From Sipunculus nudus (Eukaryota > Annelida > Sipuncula > Golfingiida > Sipunculidae), in contig CM049306.1 in NCBI GenBank assembly GCA_026874595.1, positions 34,488,019 through 34,552,018 on the forward strand: DNA of 64,000 nucleotides, read 5' to 3'. Position numbers and translations under genes: made by a program. This document shows, one piece after another, positions 34,780-46,096 of the stretch (positions are counted from its first letter, which is position 1; every line of letters starts with the position of its first letter). Under the pieces are notes generated by a model that saw nothing but the letters and a program-made list of their open reading frames with translations, searched no databases and had not been told where the DNA came from.

Positions 34780-36205
34780 GGGTTTTCAGAGAACTTTGGT
34801 GGTGATGGGTTCGCCGAAATGTAGGACGTGTTGTTTCTTCTGTAACAGTTTGTTCAACAAATAGATGCCAATTGAAACGGGGTCCGGGGGGGTCCCATAT
34901 ATTTGTTAAGATCCGTTGTCTGTAGGAACGGTGAAACATAAAAAAAATCACCATTAAATCTTTAAATTGATAACAAACTAGAATCTGTTTTCAGGGCGTA
35001 CAGACCTCCATCAGAATCTCCTTTAATATCAGTCATGTGTTCACGTGTATGCGTTTCATGTGTGACATAGTCATGCTTCAGTAACAATAAATCACCTTGC
35101 GAGTAGCATAATAAATAAATACAAATGGGTGGCTTCCATACGGGGACAAAGGAATGGTCCTTTGTTAAAACGGTTTATAAGAAAGTATATAATGTGGTGA
35201 TTCTTATTACCCCCAAATGAAATGGACTATTGATATGTCTTTACCCTTACCCTCTACAAATGTTCAGCAAAACATTTTCGCCTGGCACGCTTTTACAGGA
35301 GGCGACCTGTAATCCCCGCTGAACCCCATTTCCATTTATCCCCTGTTCAGGAATTTTACTGTGTCAAAAGGAAGTAAAGTTTTAAATTCAAGCGCGGAAC
35401 ACATGTCTACATGAGTCTTTTTATAGTGAGCATATTTCCGTTGAGTGAACACAAAGAGCTGAGACCCTTTACACGATCACCGTTTTATAGGTTTACAGGT
35501 ATGTTGATTTTTATACATTCAGAATGGTTTCAAAAGTTCGGCCAAGTCATGTGTTTTATGAAGTTTTTTTTTTCAAAAAGAAGCCCCACAACATATTTAT
35601 CATTAGGGTTGGGTGGGATGAGGTCCGGGGGAGAAGGGGGCGGGGGTGAGTCACATATATTTTTTTTTAAGATCCGTTGTCTGTATGGACGGTGAAACAT
35701 GAAAAAATATCACCAGTACATCTTTAAATTAGATCACCTTTAGGTATATTGATTTTTATACATTCAGAAGTATCTTTCTATGATAACCATGGCATTAATA
35801 GTTCGGCCAATTTATGGGTTGTTTGAAAAAAAGTTTTTTTCTAAAGGAAGCCCGGGGGGGATCGCACACACTTCTAAGGGTCCTCAATCTCTTGGGGACT
35901 TTGAAACCCCCGCCAGAATCTACTAAAAGGTTGTTCGTTCATACGTGCACGTTTCATGTAAAACATTGTCATGGTTCAGAAACACGGGTTCACCAGGCGA
36001 GTGGCAGAACAACTGCATACGAATGGGCGGCTTCTACTCGGGACAAAAGAACAGTCACTTATATTTGTTCCTTTGTGGAATTGTGATTATGACACTTAAG
36101 GAAAAAATATATTATGGTGATTCCGATCAACTCCGAAAATGTAATGGATTACGGATGCAGTTTTACTCTACCCCTCTACAAATTTTCAGCAAAATCTGTA
36201 TATTA
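34780..36205. repeat. Diverged local duplication, two to three copies
   Basis: TTAAGATCCGTTGTCTGTA followed by a GGAACGGTGAAACAT-type stretch occurs at 34907 and again near 35668. Each is followed by AATCACC or TATCACC and an ATCTTTAAATT phrase. The following parts (GTTTCATGTGTGACATAGTC at about 35055 against GTTTCATGTAAAACATTGTC at about 35950) and the ends (CTCTACAAATGTTCAGCAAAA against CTCTACAAATTTTCAGCAAAA) also match. A further partial copy (ATTGATTTTTATACATTCAGAA at 35503 and 35749) is nested in the second. Confidence 0.75.
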
Positions 36206-37474
36206 CATTTAGCGTTAATTTGCTGAAAGACAATGCAACGGACCAAGGCTGATGTGGTTTATTTGCTAAATGCTTTCATCGAAATATGTCAACCTGCTTT
36301 CTTTTTATCTGGGAGAGTTGTCAATTTTGCACCAGACCTGCTTATTTCATGACAATTTACAGTACTTTAACCAAAAATTTAATTCTGTTGGAATCTCTGT
36401 TTCTGGGTCTATCTTTTTTTTACTGGCAGCTATACGTTTCGCGTGCAAGAGACTTCAACGACGTATGCCTGTGTATACAAATAACGCATGTGTCTGTTAA
36501 CATGCCTTAGGCTATAGTCTCAACTGACTACACTGAATAAACATCGTGTATCACGATGTCTCCTGAGCTTCCCAAAGCACCTTTCACATAATTTCACGGT
36601 AGAATGCTTCTTTATACATTCGTTATATCTACGATATTTCCCAACCAATGAAGCTGTCCGACCTTTGTTGTTTATCATGAAAACAATTATGCCCGTCATA
36701 GCAAAAGACAACGCTAGCGCTGAACAAACACACTGCTGCATACAATAAAGATATCTATAACAATATACAACTAAAAGTCTCCTGATTGTTTGTTTGTTTG
36801 TTTGTTTGTCCCAGATAACCCGCAAAAACGGACAATAACAGTGGGCCAGTTTTGCTATCGGCGTCACTCAGATGCCTTAACATGTAGAATGCACACCAAT
36901 TTTGCCCTTCCACTTACACACACTTAAACTCCGGCAGCATCACATCACGGGTCTGTCGCACAACATCACACCGCTCTCCACCTACCCATTGCTGACCTTC
37001 ACCTTAGCCCATTACCACAAAAACATAAATTATTGGTTCCTTATCGACCACAAGACGTCCCTACATTACAGGTCTGGACAGTTCGCTACATAACGGGTCT
37101 AGGGACACACTACGTGCCAATATACCCTTCTAGTATTTAATAATATTTACGCCCTAAAAACCAATCAGTGTTGTAAAACATATTGCCTTTTATATTGGTT
37201 TTATTGCATTACTAAAATATTTTGCAAAGTACGTCTTTGGATTGACTCTAATTCATAAGGACTTGCCTCATTCCATCATCGCAGATTACTTTTTAAAATT
37301 TTCTGCGAATTAATGAAAACATGTCAATGGGCAAATAAAGGTGGAACAAACTATAGATTCAAGATTACAAGTATATAAGAGTAATATGCCGAATTTCTTT
37401 AAGGGAAACAGAATATAACTAAATCCTTTTTTACGGGAATTGACAGATCGATGAATTCAGTCATTCATTCATTC

Positions 37475-37505
<31 letters not shown>

Positions 37506-37975
37506 AATTATTATTTTTTATTATTATAACGCTATATATTTGAAAAACAGGCTGTTGTTTTGAAAAAAAAAGGTATAAAGTAATGCTTTGATACTATAAT
37601 AATGAATGGAGCAAATCGTAGAGCTGTACAATAATATCCTGAATGTATGTATTAGAAAATATTAAACCGTGGAGAAGTAAATAATCCAGTTGCTAGGGAA
37701 TGAAAAAGAATTATTAGAAAATTACTTAAAACCGAATAACTGAAAAAAATAAATAGATCAAATGAGAGATGTTACAGCTGAACGCCCCCCCCCCCCCCCC
37801 CCTCCATGGGTTCGCCACTGCATATAAGAAGTTTGTAACTCAAGTTGCACGTTATTAGCACTGAATAATCTATTAATCATATAGCAGATTCAGTAGAGCA
37901 ACTAATCGATGTTACCAGTATTATTACCAACAGTAAAATGCCAGTCTCAAATCAGTTATTTCATTGAGAACTGCG
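36206..37975. other. Non-coding stretch with simple repeats
   Basis: Holds (TTTG)n at 36787-36809, (AG)n at 37479-37505 and a poly-C tract (37785-37802) followed by TCCATGGGTTCGCCACTGCA, a likely end of another dispersed-repeat copy. The 115-codon minus-strand frame at 36520-36867 has no recognised domain. Confidence 0.45.
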
Positions 37976-38869
37976 CCTTTTAGCGAACCATTTAAGGTGA
38001 AGGCGTTCATTATGTGAATGGGTAAACTCACTCTACGTTTTCTTCCCAAACTGTTACTTGAACTTTACTTGGAACGGTTTTATTTTGTTCTTACGTTCTA
38101 AAAATATGTTTACAGGTTTATTATACTGTTTGAGCGTCAAGATTGTTAACCTTGTACATGTATCTGCATATTAAAAGGTTGATCGGCATGGGAAATAAGT
38201 AGATTAGAGGCTTTGCCTTTGCTGAAAAAAAAAATAGTTTGAGCAGTCTTGAGTTTCCCGATTTTCATAATACCGGGAATGAATCAATTCGACTGGCCCT
38301 CCAGTCACGTATATCTATCCCAACGCATTCTCGGAAATTAAATTTACATGCAGTCCTTCATTGCCTCGTGGGAAACTGGCCAATTTAGTCACAACGGTGC
38401 CTGATGCGTTTCAATCATTTAAAATTGAATAAAAGTACTATTTACTATAATAAATGCGGGTAGGAATCCTTTTATTTTGGAAGCAAACAAGCACCTGTCA
38501 AATTATACGATATGAATACGGTGAAAGAAGACAAAACCTGCAGATGTAAATTTATCAGACACTAAATATACAGTGAATTTAGACGGGTCACCAGTTATAT
38601 ACCAGTATATATGCCGAGCCACATCCTTAAAGGTCACATCCACATCTAAAAATTATTCCTGTCAATAAAAAACCTGATAAATTTGATAGTTCGACACCAA
38701 ATGTTCACAATCTGTTTCCAGATTGTATTCATCCTTCCTATTATAAAATGGGAGTAGAGTTACAGATGACAAGCAGTTTGTATTTGATAAGAAGCACAAT
38801 CCTACATGTGTCAGCAAAAGCATATGTTAAACTAGGGACCCAGGGGTCTCGACGCTCAGCTGAAGTAAT

Positions 38870-40720
38870 CAATCAAGATATATTTTAAGAAATTTTTCAG
38901 AATGACGGTCCTGTGACCTAAACCTATGACCTTGTGACAAAAGAAGCTGAGAACTTATTTTCCTTGAACTCATTCAAAAATGTGGGTCCAGTGACCTTGA
39001 CATTGACTAGGTTACCTAAAAATCTACAGATTTCTTCCACTTTTGGCAAGTAAGCCATGTGTGAAAGATGGAATGTTTGGGATGAAAAGTTTATTTACAG
39101 TTGTTACGGAACCTAATATAAACAGATCACGTATGCGTGATGAACACAAATTTTGTAACGGAGATAAAAAACAAATCAGATTCTGTAACACTAGGCAGCG
39201 TGAAATGTCTAGGGGAATGAATAAAGAAGTCAGTGTTTTTTTGTTAACAAATAACTATAATTTATTCTTAAAACAACCCTTACAATACAATACACTAAAT
39301 CAATACAATTATACAGTAAAACAGCGTTATAGCAACAAGTCAATACAACCACACAGAAAGATAATGGTACTGTACCTGGATACCAATACAGTCACCACGA
39401 TAAGTCCTTTAAATGTAAACTCTCGGAGAATGACAGTCCTGTGGAAAGTTCTTGCAACAACCCAGAAATCAAACTGAAGTCCAAATGTATAAAATCCAGG
39501 AGAAAGTCTTGAACATGTATAATTGCCGCATTCTTCGGATAAGGTCTTAGAATCTGACACACGCTTCTACGTACGCTGGAAAATCTCTGCTCTCTGCCCT
39601 CTGGTTTTAAAAAGCACAGCCCTTTTATATACCTTCCCACCTCAAGCCGGGAATTTTCCACCTCTCGAACAGTCTATAAGATCGTGCACAACACGTGTTT
39701 CAGGAATTCTCTAGAAAGACATCGCCGTGTGTAGCTCCACACACCAGGGTCATCACGTGACCCACGACCAGGCGTGAAAACCCAAGGCTTACATGACAAC
39801 AAGAGCTCAACCAGCACGGACTAAACACAGAATGCAACACGCGACCAGACACGAACGCCACAACAGGAGCTACGCCCGTGTCACATAATAAAAAGAGCAC
39901 CTGTAACACAGTGCATCCACAGTCATTTTAAAGATGTGGGTCGTAAGACCTTCACCTTTGACCTCTGGACCCTAAAAAACAATTTTCTTTTACTTAAGTG
40001 GTGGGTCATTAATAAATCAAGTTTGAAGCCAATCTGTCCAGCCAAGCAGAATTATCATCCATAAACTAATTTGTGAATTGATGGGCCCTGTGAACTTGAC
40101 CTTTCACCCTTTGACCCCAAATCGATAAGAATCTCCCCCATTTGGCATGTCGCATCCTGAAGATGGAAGGTATGTGATGAATAGTTTGGCTTGAAATGCA
40201 TACACATTCCTTTTAAAGAAAGGGACCTTTGACCTTTGGACTCCTAAATCGACAGGGTTCTAACTTTAGTGGTGGGCCATATATAAATTAAGTTTGAAAC
40301 CAACATGTCAAACTAACCTGGAGTTATCATCTGGAAATTAATTGGTGAACAGATGGCTCCTGTGACCTTAACCTCTGACCTTGTGAACCCAAATTCATTT
40401 ATGCTCTCCTTATAATGGCAAGTCAGCTAAATGTGCAAGATAGAAAGTTTGGGATGAAAAGCTTGGTTTAGAATGCAGCCATAATCTTTTTAAATAAGAG
40501 AGTCCACTCACCTTGACCTTTGAGCTCTTGACCAAAATATCATACAAGTTCTTTCTTTAGTGGTGGGCCATGTGTAAGTCAAAGTTTTAAATCCATATGT
40601 CAATCAAACCTGAAGTTATCATCTGGACACAAATTTGTTTTGATGGACGGATGGACAGACAGAGAGACAGACAGACGAACAGACAGGGTGATATTTATAG
40701 GGCATCCACTTGACATTAGA
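38870..40720 (+). repeat. TGACCTTTGACC-rich dispersed repeat, units of about 270 bp
   Basis: Alternating phrases of the type CCTGTGACCTTGACCTTTGACC recur near 38905, 38985, 39940, 40080, 40222, 40345 and 40505, with linking blocks AGTGGTGGGCCAT and TTATCATCTGG. Corresponding phrases lie about 265-280 bases apart. The block ends in an ACGGATGGACAGACAGAGAGA tail near 40645-40692. A solo LTR interrupts it at 39102-39908. I know this kind of repeat from marine bivalve genomes; the exact family name is not known to me. Confidence 0.75.
39102..39908 (-). mobile_element. Solo LTR, copy 1 (minus orientation)
   Basis: An 807-base LTR running on the minus strand from TGTTACAGGTGC to GGTTCCGTAACA, flanked by an exact 4-base target duplication CAGT (39098-39101 and 39909-39912). 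Internal signals on that strand: TATATAAAAGGGCTGTG (TATA at 39629-39623), AATAAA at 39266-39261, and a U5-like end shared with the copies at 50.2-50.7 and 55.2-56.1 kb. No internal coding region remains, so LTR-LTR recombination is the likely origin. Open frames across it on both strands are spurious. The termini, 4-base duplication and related gag fragment point to a Ty3/Gypsy-type element. Confidence 0.9.
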
Positions 40721-40799
40721 TGGAATCACAGCTGAGAAACTGACATGACTGTTGGAATTTTATAGTAAAAAAATAGAAAAATATTCGTAAAAATAAGAA

Positions 40800-41165
40800 A
40801 AATACAGGTGGTGGCACAACTTTCCGGGAACAGATAAAACTAGTCATGGTCAATATCCAAGGTAAGATTCATGACAATCCATGCTTTAATTATCAAGATA
40901 TTTAAGGTTTTGTATCAATTTTTTATTATTATTCTTGCAGGTACTTACAAGCTCAATAGCTCAAAGGATATATGTCGCAGTTACCTAATTTCAGGTTTCG
41001 AAGGGGATTTTTAATTGACCTTCCTAGATTTTTAGTTACAGGCTTCTATGAAAAGCGGTTACGATTTGTGCCCTGCTAACGGACGGCCCGACGGCATGAC
41101 GGCCTGACGGACGACGGACAAAGCGCCATACCTTTACCTCAGTTGTCTTACGATCAGCTGAGCTA
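40800..41165. repeat. Right part of the inserted dispersed repeat, ACGGAC-rich
   Basis: Includes GACGGCCTGACGGACGACGG (41099-41118) and ends GATCAGCTGAGCTAAAAG, after which the triplicated block resumes. Similar ACGGAC-rich tails are at 40645 and 43552. Confidence 0.5.
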
Positions 41166-41365
41166 AAAGCGTAAGCATGGTCATAACCCACTGTATTTTA
41201 ATGGTTAATTTTCCTGATTTGCTCGGTAGCTATCCCCATGGTTGGTGTACTGATATTTATGTCATGTCCACGCAGTTTGACTATGCAAGGTTGCTGTCTA
41301 TGTCTTATCCTTTTTATGTAAGTTTATTGCCTCCGCCAAGAGGAATAGCCTTCATTCCCGTTCGT

Positions 41366-41401
41366 ATGTGTGTGTGTGTGTGCGTGTCTGTGTGTGTGTG
41401 T
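41366..41401 (+). repeat. (TG)n microsatellite
   Basis: Imperfect TG run following CCTCCGCCAAGAGGAAT, the recognisable start of another dispersed repeat. Confidence 0.85.
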
Positions 41402-41639
41402 TGGTTCAAAACAAAACTCACACAATCATGAATCTTTCAGGGCATTGCGGGAATGGGCCAAGGGAGAATCTGTTTTATTTTGGTGTTTACTCAGCATTTT
41501 CAGCGCAATTTGTACATAATACAACTAGTTTGAACCGGAAGTTACACATAATTTTATTCCAAAAGTAGATTAAGTAGAACATAATAGACATAAAATTAGC
41601 ACAAACTGATGAACCCAGTATTTTTGTATTTAAATGAGT

Positions 41640-42890
41640 AAATTCACCAAGAAATGCTTTTGGTGTAAAATATTTTATGTGAAGGGGCTCAGTATGGGTA
41701 TGGGTAAGCTGACTTTAAATTTGATGTGCCAAAATTAAACGAATCATTTGATGAAGAAAAAAGGTCGATACATGCGGAACGTTTTATTTTTTATTATTCT
41801 ATACTTTCTGAAAATATGTTGATAGGTTTACTACACTGTTTGTGTTTGAACAGATAGTTAACCTAATAAATGTCTGTGCGAATAGAGAGTCTGGTCGGCA
41901 TGGGGACTGGCAGAATATGACCTTTGCCCCTATGTAAAAAAAGGTGAGGTAACCTTGCGTGTTCTGATTTTAAAAATCCCGGGAATGTATTAATTTTGCA
42001 GTCCCTGCAATTAGGTATATCTGGCCCCACGCATTCACTGAAATTCAATTAACATGAAGTTCCTCACTGCCTCGTGAGAAACGCGTGATAAGACACAACA
42101 GTCCCTGGAAGGAGGCTGGTATTTCCGATATGAAAGAGGAAGACTTAATACTGAAGATATCTTATGGGTTTCAGTCATTTTAAATCGAACACAATTAGTA
42201 TTAACCATAATAAAAGAGGATAGGAATCCTTTGTTTTGTTGTAGACATCAGTCATTTGTCAAATTATACGCAACGAATATGGTGCGAGAATGAGAACGAC
42301 TGGAGTTGTTAATTCACCGGACACTAAATACACTGTTTTTTTATCGGTTTCATTTAGCGGTATGCCGAGTCACATCCTAAATTTTGTGTATACAGAAATT
42401 CAACATCTCAATAAAAGCATAATATATCTGGTATATCTATTCCAAATATTTGAAATAGATTTACTTGGGCACCTTATTCAAGGTTTTATTCATCTTTTCA
42501 ATAATAAAATGACAGTAGAGTAGCAGATGATAATCACTGTGATTTTATGTGAAGCACAATCCTACATGAGTCAGCAAAAGCACGTTAAATAACGTAAGCA
42601 GGGTCATCACCCACTGCAGTGTTAAAGTTGATTTTGACAGGTAAAGGCTGAGTAGATGTCTTCATGGTCTGTTAACTGATATTCGGGTCATGTCCACGCA
42701 AGCTGAGTGGGCGAGGATGCAGACTATGTTTAAGCCTGCTTTGTTCGTTCCTTTTGTATTGTATTCTTCATGATATTTGTCTTCGCTTCCAGTCAGAGAA
42801 TGTATTAAATACGAATGAAACTAATATAACACTTTTAGGAATAACTTGACAACTGAGGCATAAAATGAATGTTCATTATCCGTTTATAAT
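41640..42890 (+). repeat. Triplicated block, copy 2
   Basis: Aligns with copies 1 and 3 over more than 1.1 kb: GTCGGCATGGGGACTGGCAG, ACGCATTCACTGAAATTCAA, GGAAGGAGGCTGGTATTTCC (42109), TAATAAAATGACAGTAGAG (42503), CGTAAGCAGGGTCATCACCC and GTCCACGCAAGCTGAGTGGG. It holds no open frame long enough to be a gene. Confidence 0.75.
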
Positions 42891-43640
42891 GGTGAAATTT
42901 CCCTCTGCCAGAAATCTGTCATGTTTCCCCTCGGTTCGTTGGTTCGTTTGCCTTTTAGCAGCTCCGCCCCATTCAGGTATGAGGGCAAGCATTACTAAAA
43001 CAGGACCCCAGTTTAAAAACGAATGGAAAGTTGGCGGAATAAAACATCTTGCAGCCCTTTATACCAATAATATAAGATAAATTAACTAAATATCAGAAGG
43101 AAGGCCCAAATATAAATGCTTACCGAGTCGCATATTTATGGGTAACAAACATATGTTGGGAATGTGACAAAATCTCAATTTATCTTAATCAAACCCTTGT
43201 TACCTCTTGCCTCAATGTTTATGGGTTGATTTTGCCGAGAATGTATTTCAGGCGAGAAACTCAATGGGTTAATTTTCATAATGAATTTTCTGAAAATCCA
43301 TCAAAATTTTAGGAAGTCATCATGGCGCCACCAAAGTCTGGTGAATTTGAAGGCGAGATAATATATTGGTAAATATTTCTGTTGAGCGTTAGTAATCCAT
43401 CATATAGCTGATAACTCGCCACAACACAGAGTAGCCTAGTGACCTCTAACCTTATTAAATATGCGTGGATATTGCCCATAATCGAACTCAGGTGAGATAA
43501 TCTATTGGTTATTGAAAATCCACCAAAGCCCCGCTAAGAGTAAACGGACGGGCGGGCGGACGGACGGACAGTTGGTATAACGTGATGCGTCCCACCATAG
43601 CAATGCGTATAAGAAGTTGGTTCAGGCGTACAGTTTGGAC
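42890..43640 (+). repeat. Dispersed repeat with ACGGAC tail between copies 2 and 3
   Basis: CCTCTGCCAGAAATCTGTC near 42902 resembles the CCTCCGCCA start seen at 41331 and 44290. The segment at 43340-43620 includes GGCGAGATAATATATTGG and GGTGAGATAATCTATTGG, then ACGGACGGGCGGGCGGACGG (43551-43570) and GTGATGCGTCCC. Non-coding. Confidence 0.5.
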
Positions 43641-43889
43641 ATAAGAAAAGAATGTCACTCACGTTTCATGAAATTAGCGATGAACAATTTATTATTCATA
43701 ACGATTTAGTAGAAAACCACTTCGGCAGAGACAACATAATCACATTCATGAAAGCATTAAAATGACAAAGCAAAATACCGTTATCTCAGTTGATTAAATG
43801 AGAAATGCGTTATATTGTATAACGTTTAGATGAACAAAAGGGCTAAACATATGAAAGGAATATGTTTGATAATATCTTATAATAATATT

Positions 43890-45150
43890 TATACATTTTA
43901 ATTACTCTGTGAGCTTCATAACAAATCAATACACTTATAGGTGTGTTTGAGGATTAAGTCTAATCGACATGGGGCACGTGTAAGAAAAATATAAACTTTC
44001 CCATTTCGAAGAAACCTTGAGTTGCCCAATTTTCATTATACAGGGAAATTATCAATTTTACAAGCCCTGCAGTCACATATATCTGGCCCCTCGCATTCCC
44101 GGCAATTCAATTAAGATGCAGTCCTCTACTGCCTCGTGGGAAATGTGTGCTAAGTCACAACGGTGCCCGGAAGGAGGCTGGTATTTCCGATATGATAGAG
44201 AAAGAAAGAATACTGAAGATATCAATGTTTTAGACATTTTAAAATTAAAAATTAGTAATAAATATAAATCTGATGTCTTAGAAATGCAAACCTCCGCCAG
44301 GTGGGGTGGTTTCTAATGTAGGATGCCCCGAAAACCATGTATGTTTTCACTTATTCGTGCTCAATAATTCATGCATAAGTAACTATTGTGAATGTACTTG
44401 GATGACTACCCTGAACCCAGACAATATGCCAGATCTACATCAACTTTTATAGTTTTTCATTGACTGATTCCCGAAATTTCATGAGATTCCGTTCAGGATT
44501 GTGGGACTTGTATTGTGAAAAACCTCACACCTGTCCACACACGATGAACGCATACTCTCCTTGCGGGGATAGAAAGTAAAACACACGTTGTCAAGACATT
44601 GGATACTACAACACGGTAACGTTTGGCCGTTTTTTTTTTGTTACCAGTACGCTTTTCGTATCTAGAAATTCTATATCCCAATAAAAACCGAGATATATTC
44701 GGCTGTTCGACACAAATCTTCAAAACAGATTAACTTGGGCATCTGTTTGAAGAATGTATCCATCCCTAGGGTAATAAAATGACAGTAGAGTTACAAGTGA
44801 AACACACATTTTTTTAGGTGAAGCTCAGTCCTATACATGAATCAGCATCACCACATGCTAAAAAACGTAAGCAGGGTCATAACCCGCTGCAGTGTAATGG
44901 CTTAATTTGACAGGTAAAGGCTGCTTTGCTCGGTAGCTATATCCCAATGGTCTGTTTACTAATTTGTTGTTCATGTCCACGCAAGTTGAGTAGGCAAGGA
45001 TGCAGTCTGTGTTTTAGCTTGCTTTGCTGGCCTTTGTTTTATCGTTTTCGCCATGATAATTTTTCCCGCTTTCAATCAAAGGATATATTAAATATGAAGG
45101 GAATTATTTATTTAATTAAAAGTTTAAGAAAAACTTGATAAATAAGCCAG
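43890..45150 (+). repeat. Triplicated block, copy 3
   Basis: Aligns with copy 2 through GGAAGGAGGCTGGTATTTCC (44172), TAATAAAATGACAGTAGAG (44773), CGTAAGCAGGGTCATAACCC and GTCCACGCAAGTTGAGTAGG, and extends to TTAAATATGAAGG near 45090. The 99-codon frame at 44017-44316 is not kept open in the other copies, so it is not considered a gene. Confidence 0.75.
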
Positions 45151-45169
45151 AAAGCGAATGTTCAATATG

Positions 45170-45178
45170 CATATACAT

Positions 45179-45214
<36 letters not shown>
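45170..45214. repeat. (TA)n microsatellite
   Basis: TA run of about 30 bases with imperfect ATACATATACATA to its left. Confidence 0.9.
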
Positions 45215-45217
<3 letters not shown>

Positions 45218-45720
45218 AACATTATATAGGAATGATTGAGAAGAATATATCCAGTTAGTCACGTGACTTTAATGATCTACTTAGAACAACAGTATGTAAT
45301 TATAAACGAAACATGTACTTTTGCACATAAATTAATATGATAAAATCTGCATTCTAAGGAATGTGCCACATGTGGAGGGTACCTATATTATGGGATGCTC
45401 CTAAACCGTGTTTGCATTCACTTATTCGGCATATATTCCCTTGTTCATTCGTGTATCAGTGACTGTACGTTCGTAAATAGTCCTTGAAGAAACTCCTGAA
45501 TCAGGATCGTTTGGCGGATCCTATTTGAGGAAGTTCCGAAATTTTAACTGTAATATAACATACAAGGTTCCCATTCGTCGCTAGAAACCTTATGTATTAA
45601 AATTTATATATTTAGTAGATTTATAGTGCGTTACATGCATTTAATATGCTTCTTTGAATGTTTTATTTGATTTGAATTGGATTGGAATGATTTTGCTGCT
45701 GGAGCCATTAAAAACATTTA

Positions 45721-45763
<43 letters not shown>

Positions 45764-46096
45764 GTATATATTTAAAAAAAAATCATAAAATTAAACAGAG
45801 ATACAGCTGTTGCCTACAAGATACACCTGCCGAGTAATATTTATAATATATATATATAATATATGTTTAACACAAAATGGTTAATTTTAAATTACATATT
45901 CGTAAAATTAAAAAGAGGCTATCAGCCTCATATGTGTAACAATGCGCATTAATTTTCAGTCTTTACGCGTAATGGCTTGAAAGTGAAAAGCCTGAGCGAA
46001 TGAGTAATTTCATAAATGCATGAAAGCTTCAGGCATATCATGAAATGCTGTTGACGCAGTTTGCCTCTTAACATACGTATCAACACACACACAAAC
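45215..46096. other. Non-coding stretch before the minisatellite
   Basis: AT-rich, with (TA)n at 45722-45770 and no recognised gene or repeat otherwise. Confidence 0.5.

Larger units (their letters stand above)
37980..41330 (+). repeat. Triplicated block, copy 1 (split by an insertion)
   Basis: The left part, 37980-38835, matches copies at 41640 and 43890, with shared phrases such as CGTAT/CATATATCTGGCCCC/CGCATTC, TGCCTCGTGGGAAA, TAGGAATCCTTT, AAATGACAGTAGAGTTAC and GAAGCACAATCCTACATG. After TCAGCAAAAGCATATGTTAA the similarity stops and resumes at about 41165 (GCGTAAGCATGGTCATAACC), so roughly 2.3 kb was inserted into this copy. Copy 1 also lacks the GGAAGGAGGCTGGTATTTCC segment present in the other two. 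Confidence 0.75.

Noticed and set aside
36520-36867. 115-codon cysteine-rich minus-strand frame as a secreted peptide or exon
   Set aside because: No signal peptide at the start, no regular cysteine spacing, includes a TTTG microsatellite, and no recognised domain.
39043-39909. Frames of 144, 89, 77 and 69 codons as genes
   Set aside because: They lie almost entirely within the solo LTR, whose boundaries and target duplication explain the sequence.
44017-44316. 99-codon frame in the triplicated block as a gene
   Set aside because: The matching parts of the other two copies carry stops or gaps, so the frame is not conserved; only a 60-bp piece is mentioned as a remote possibility.
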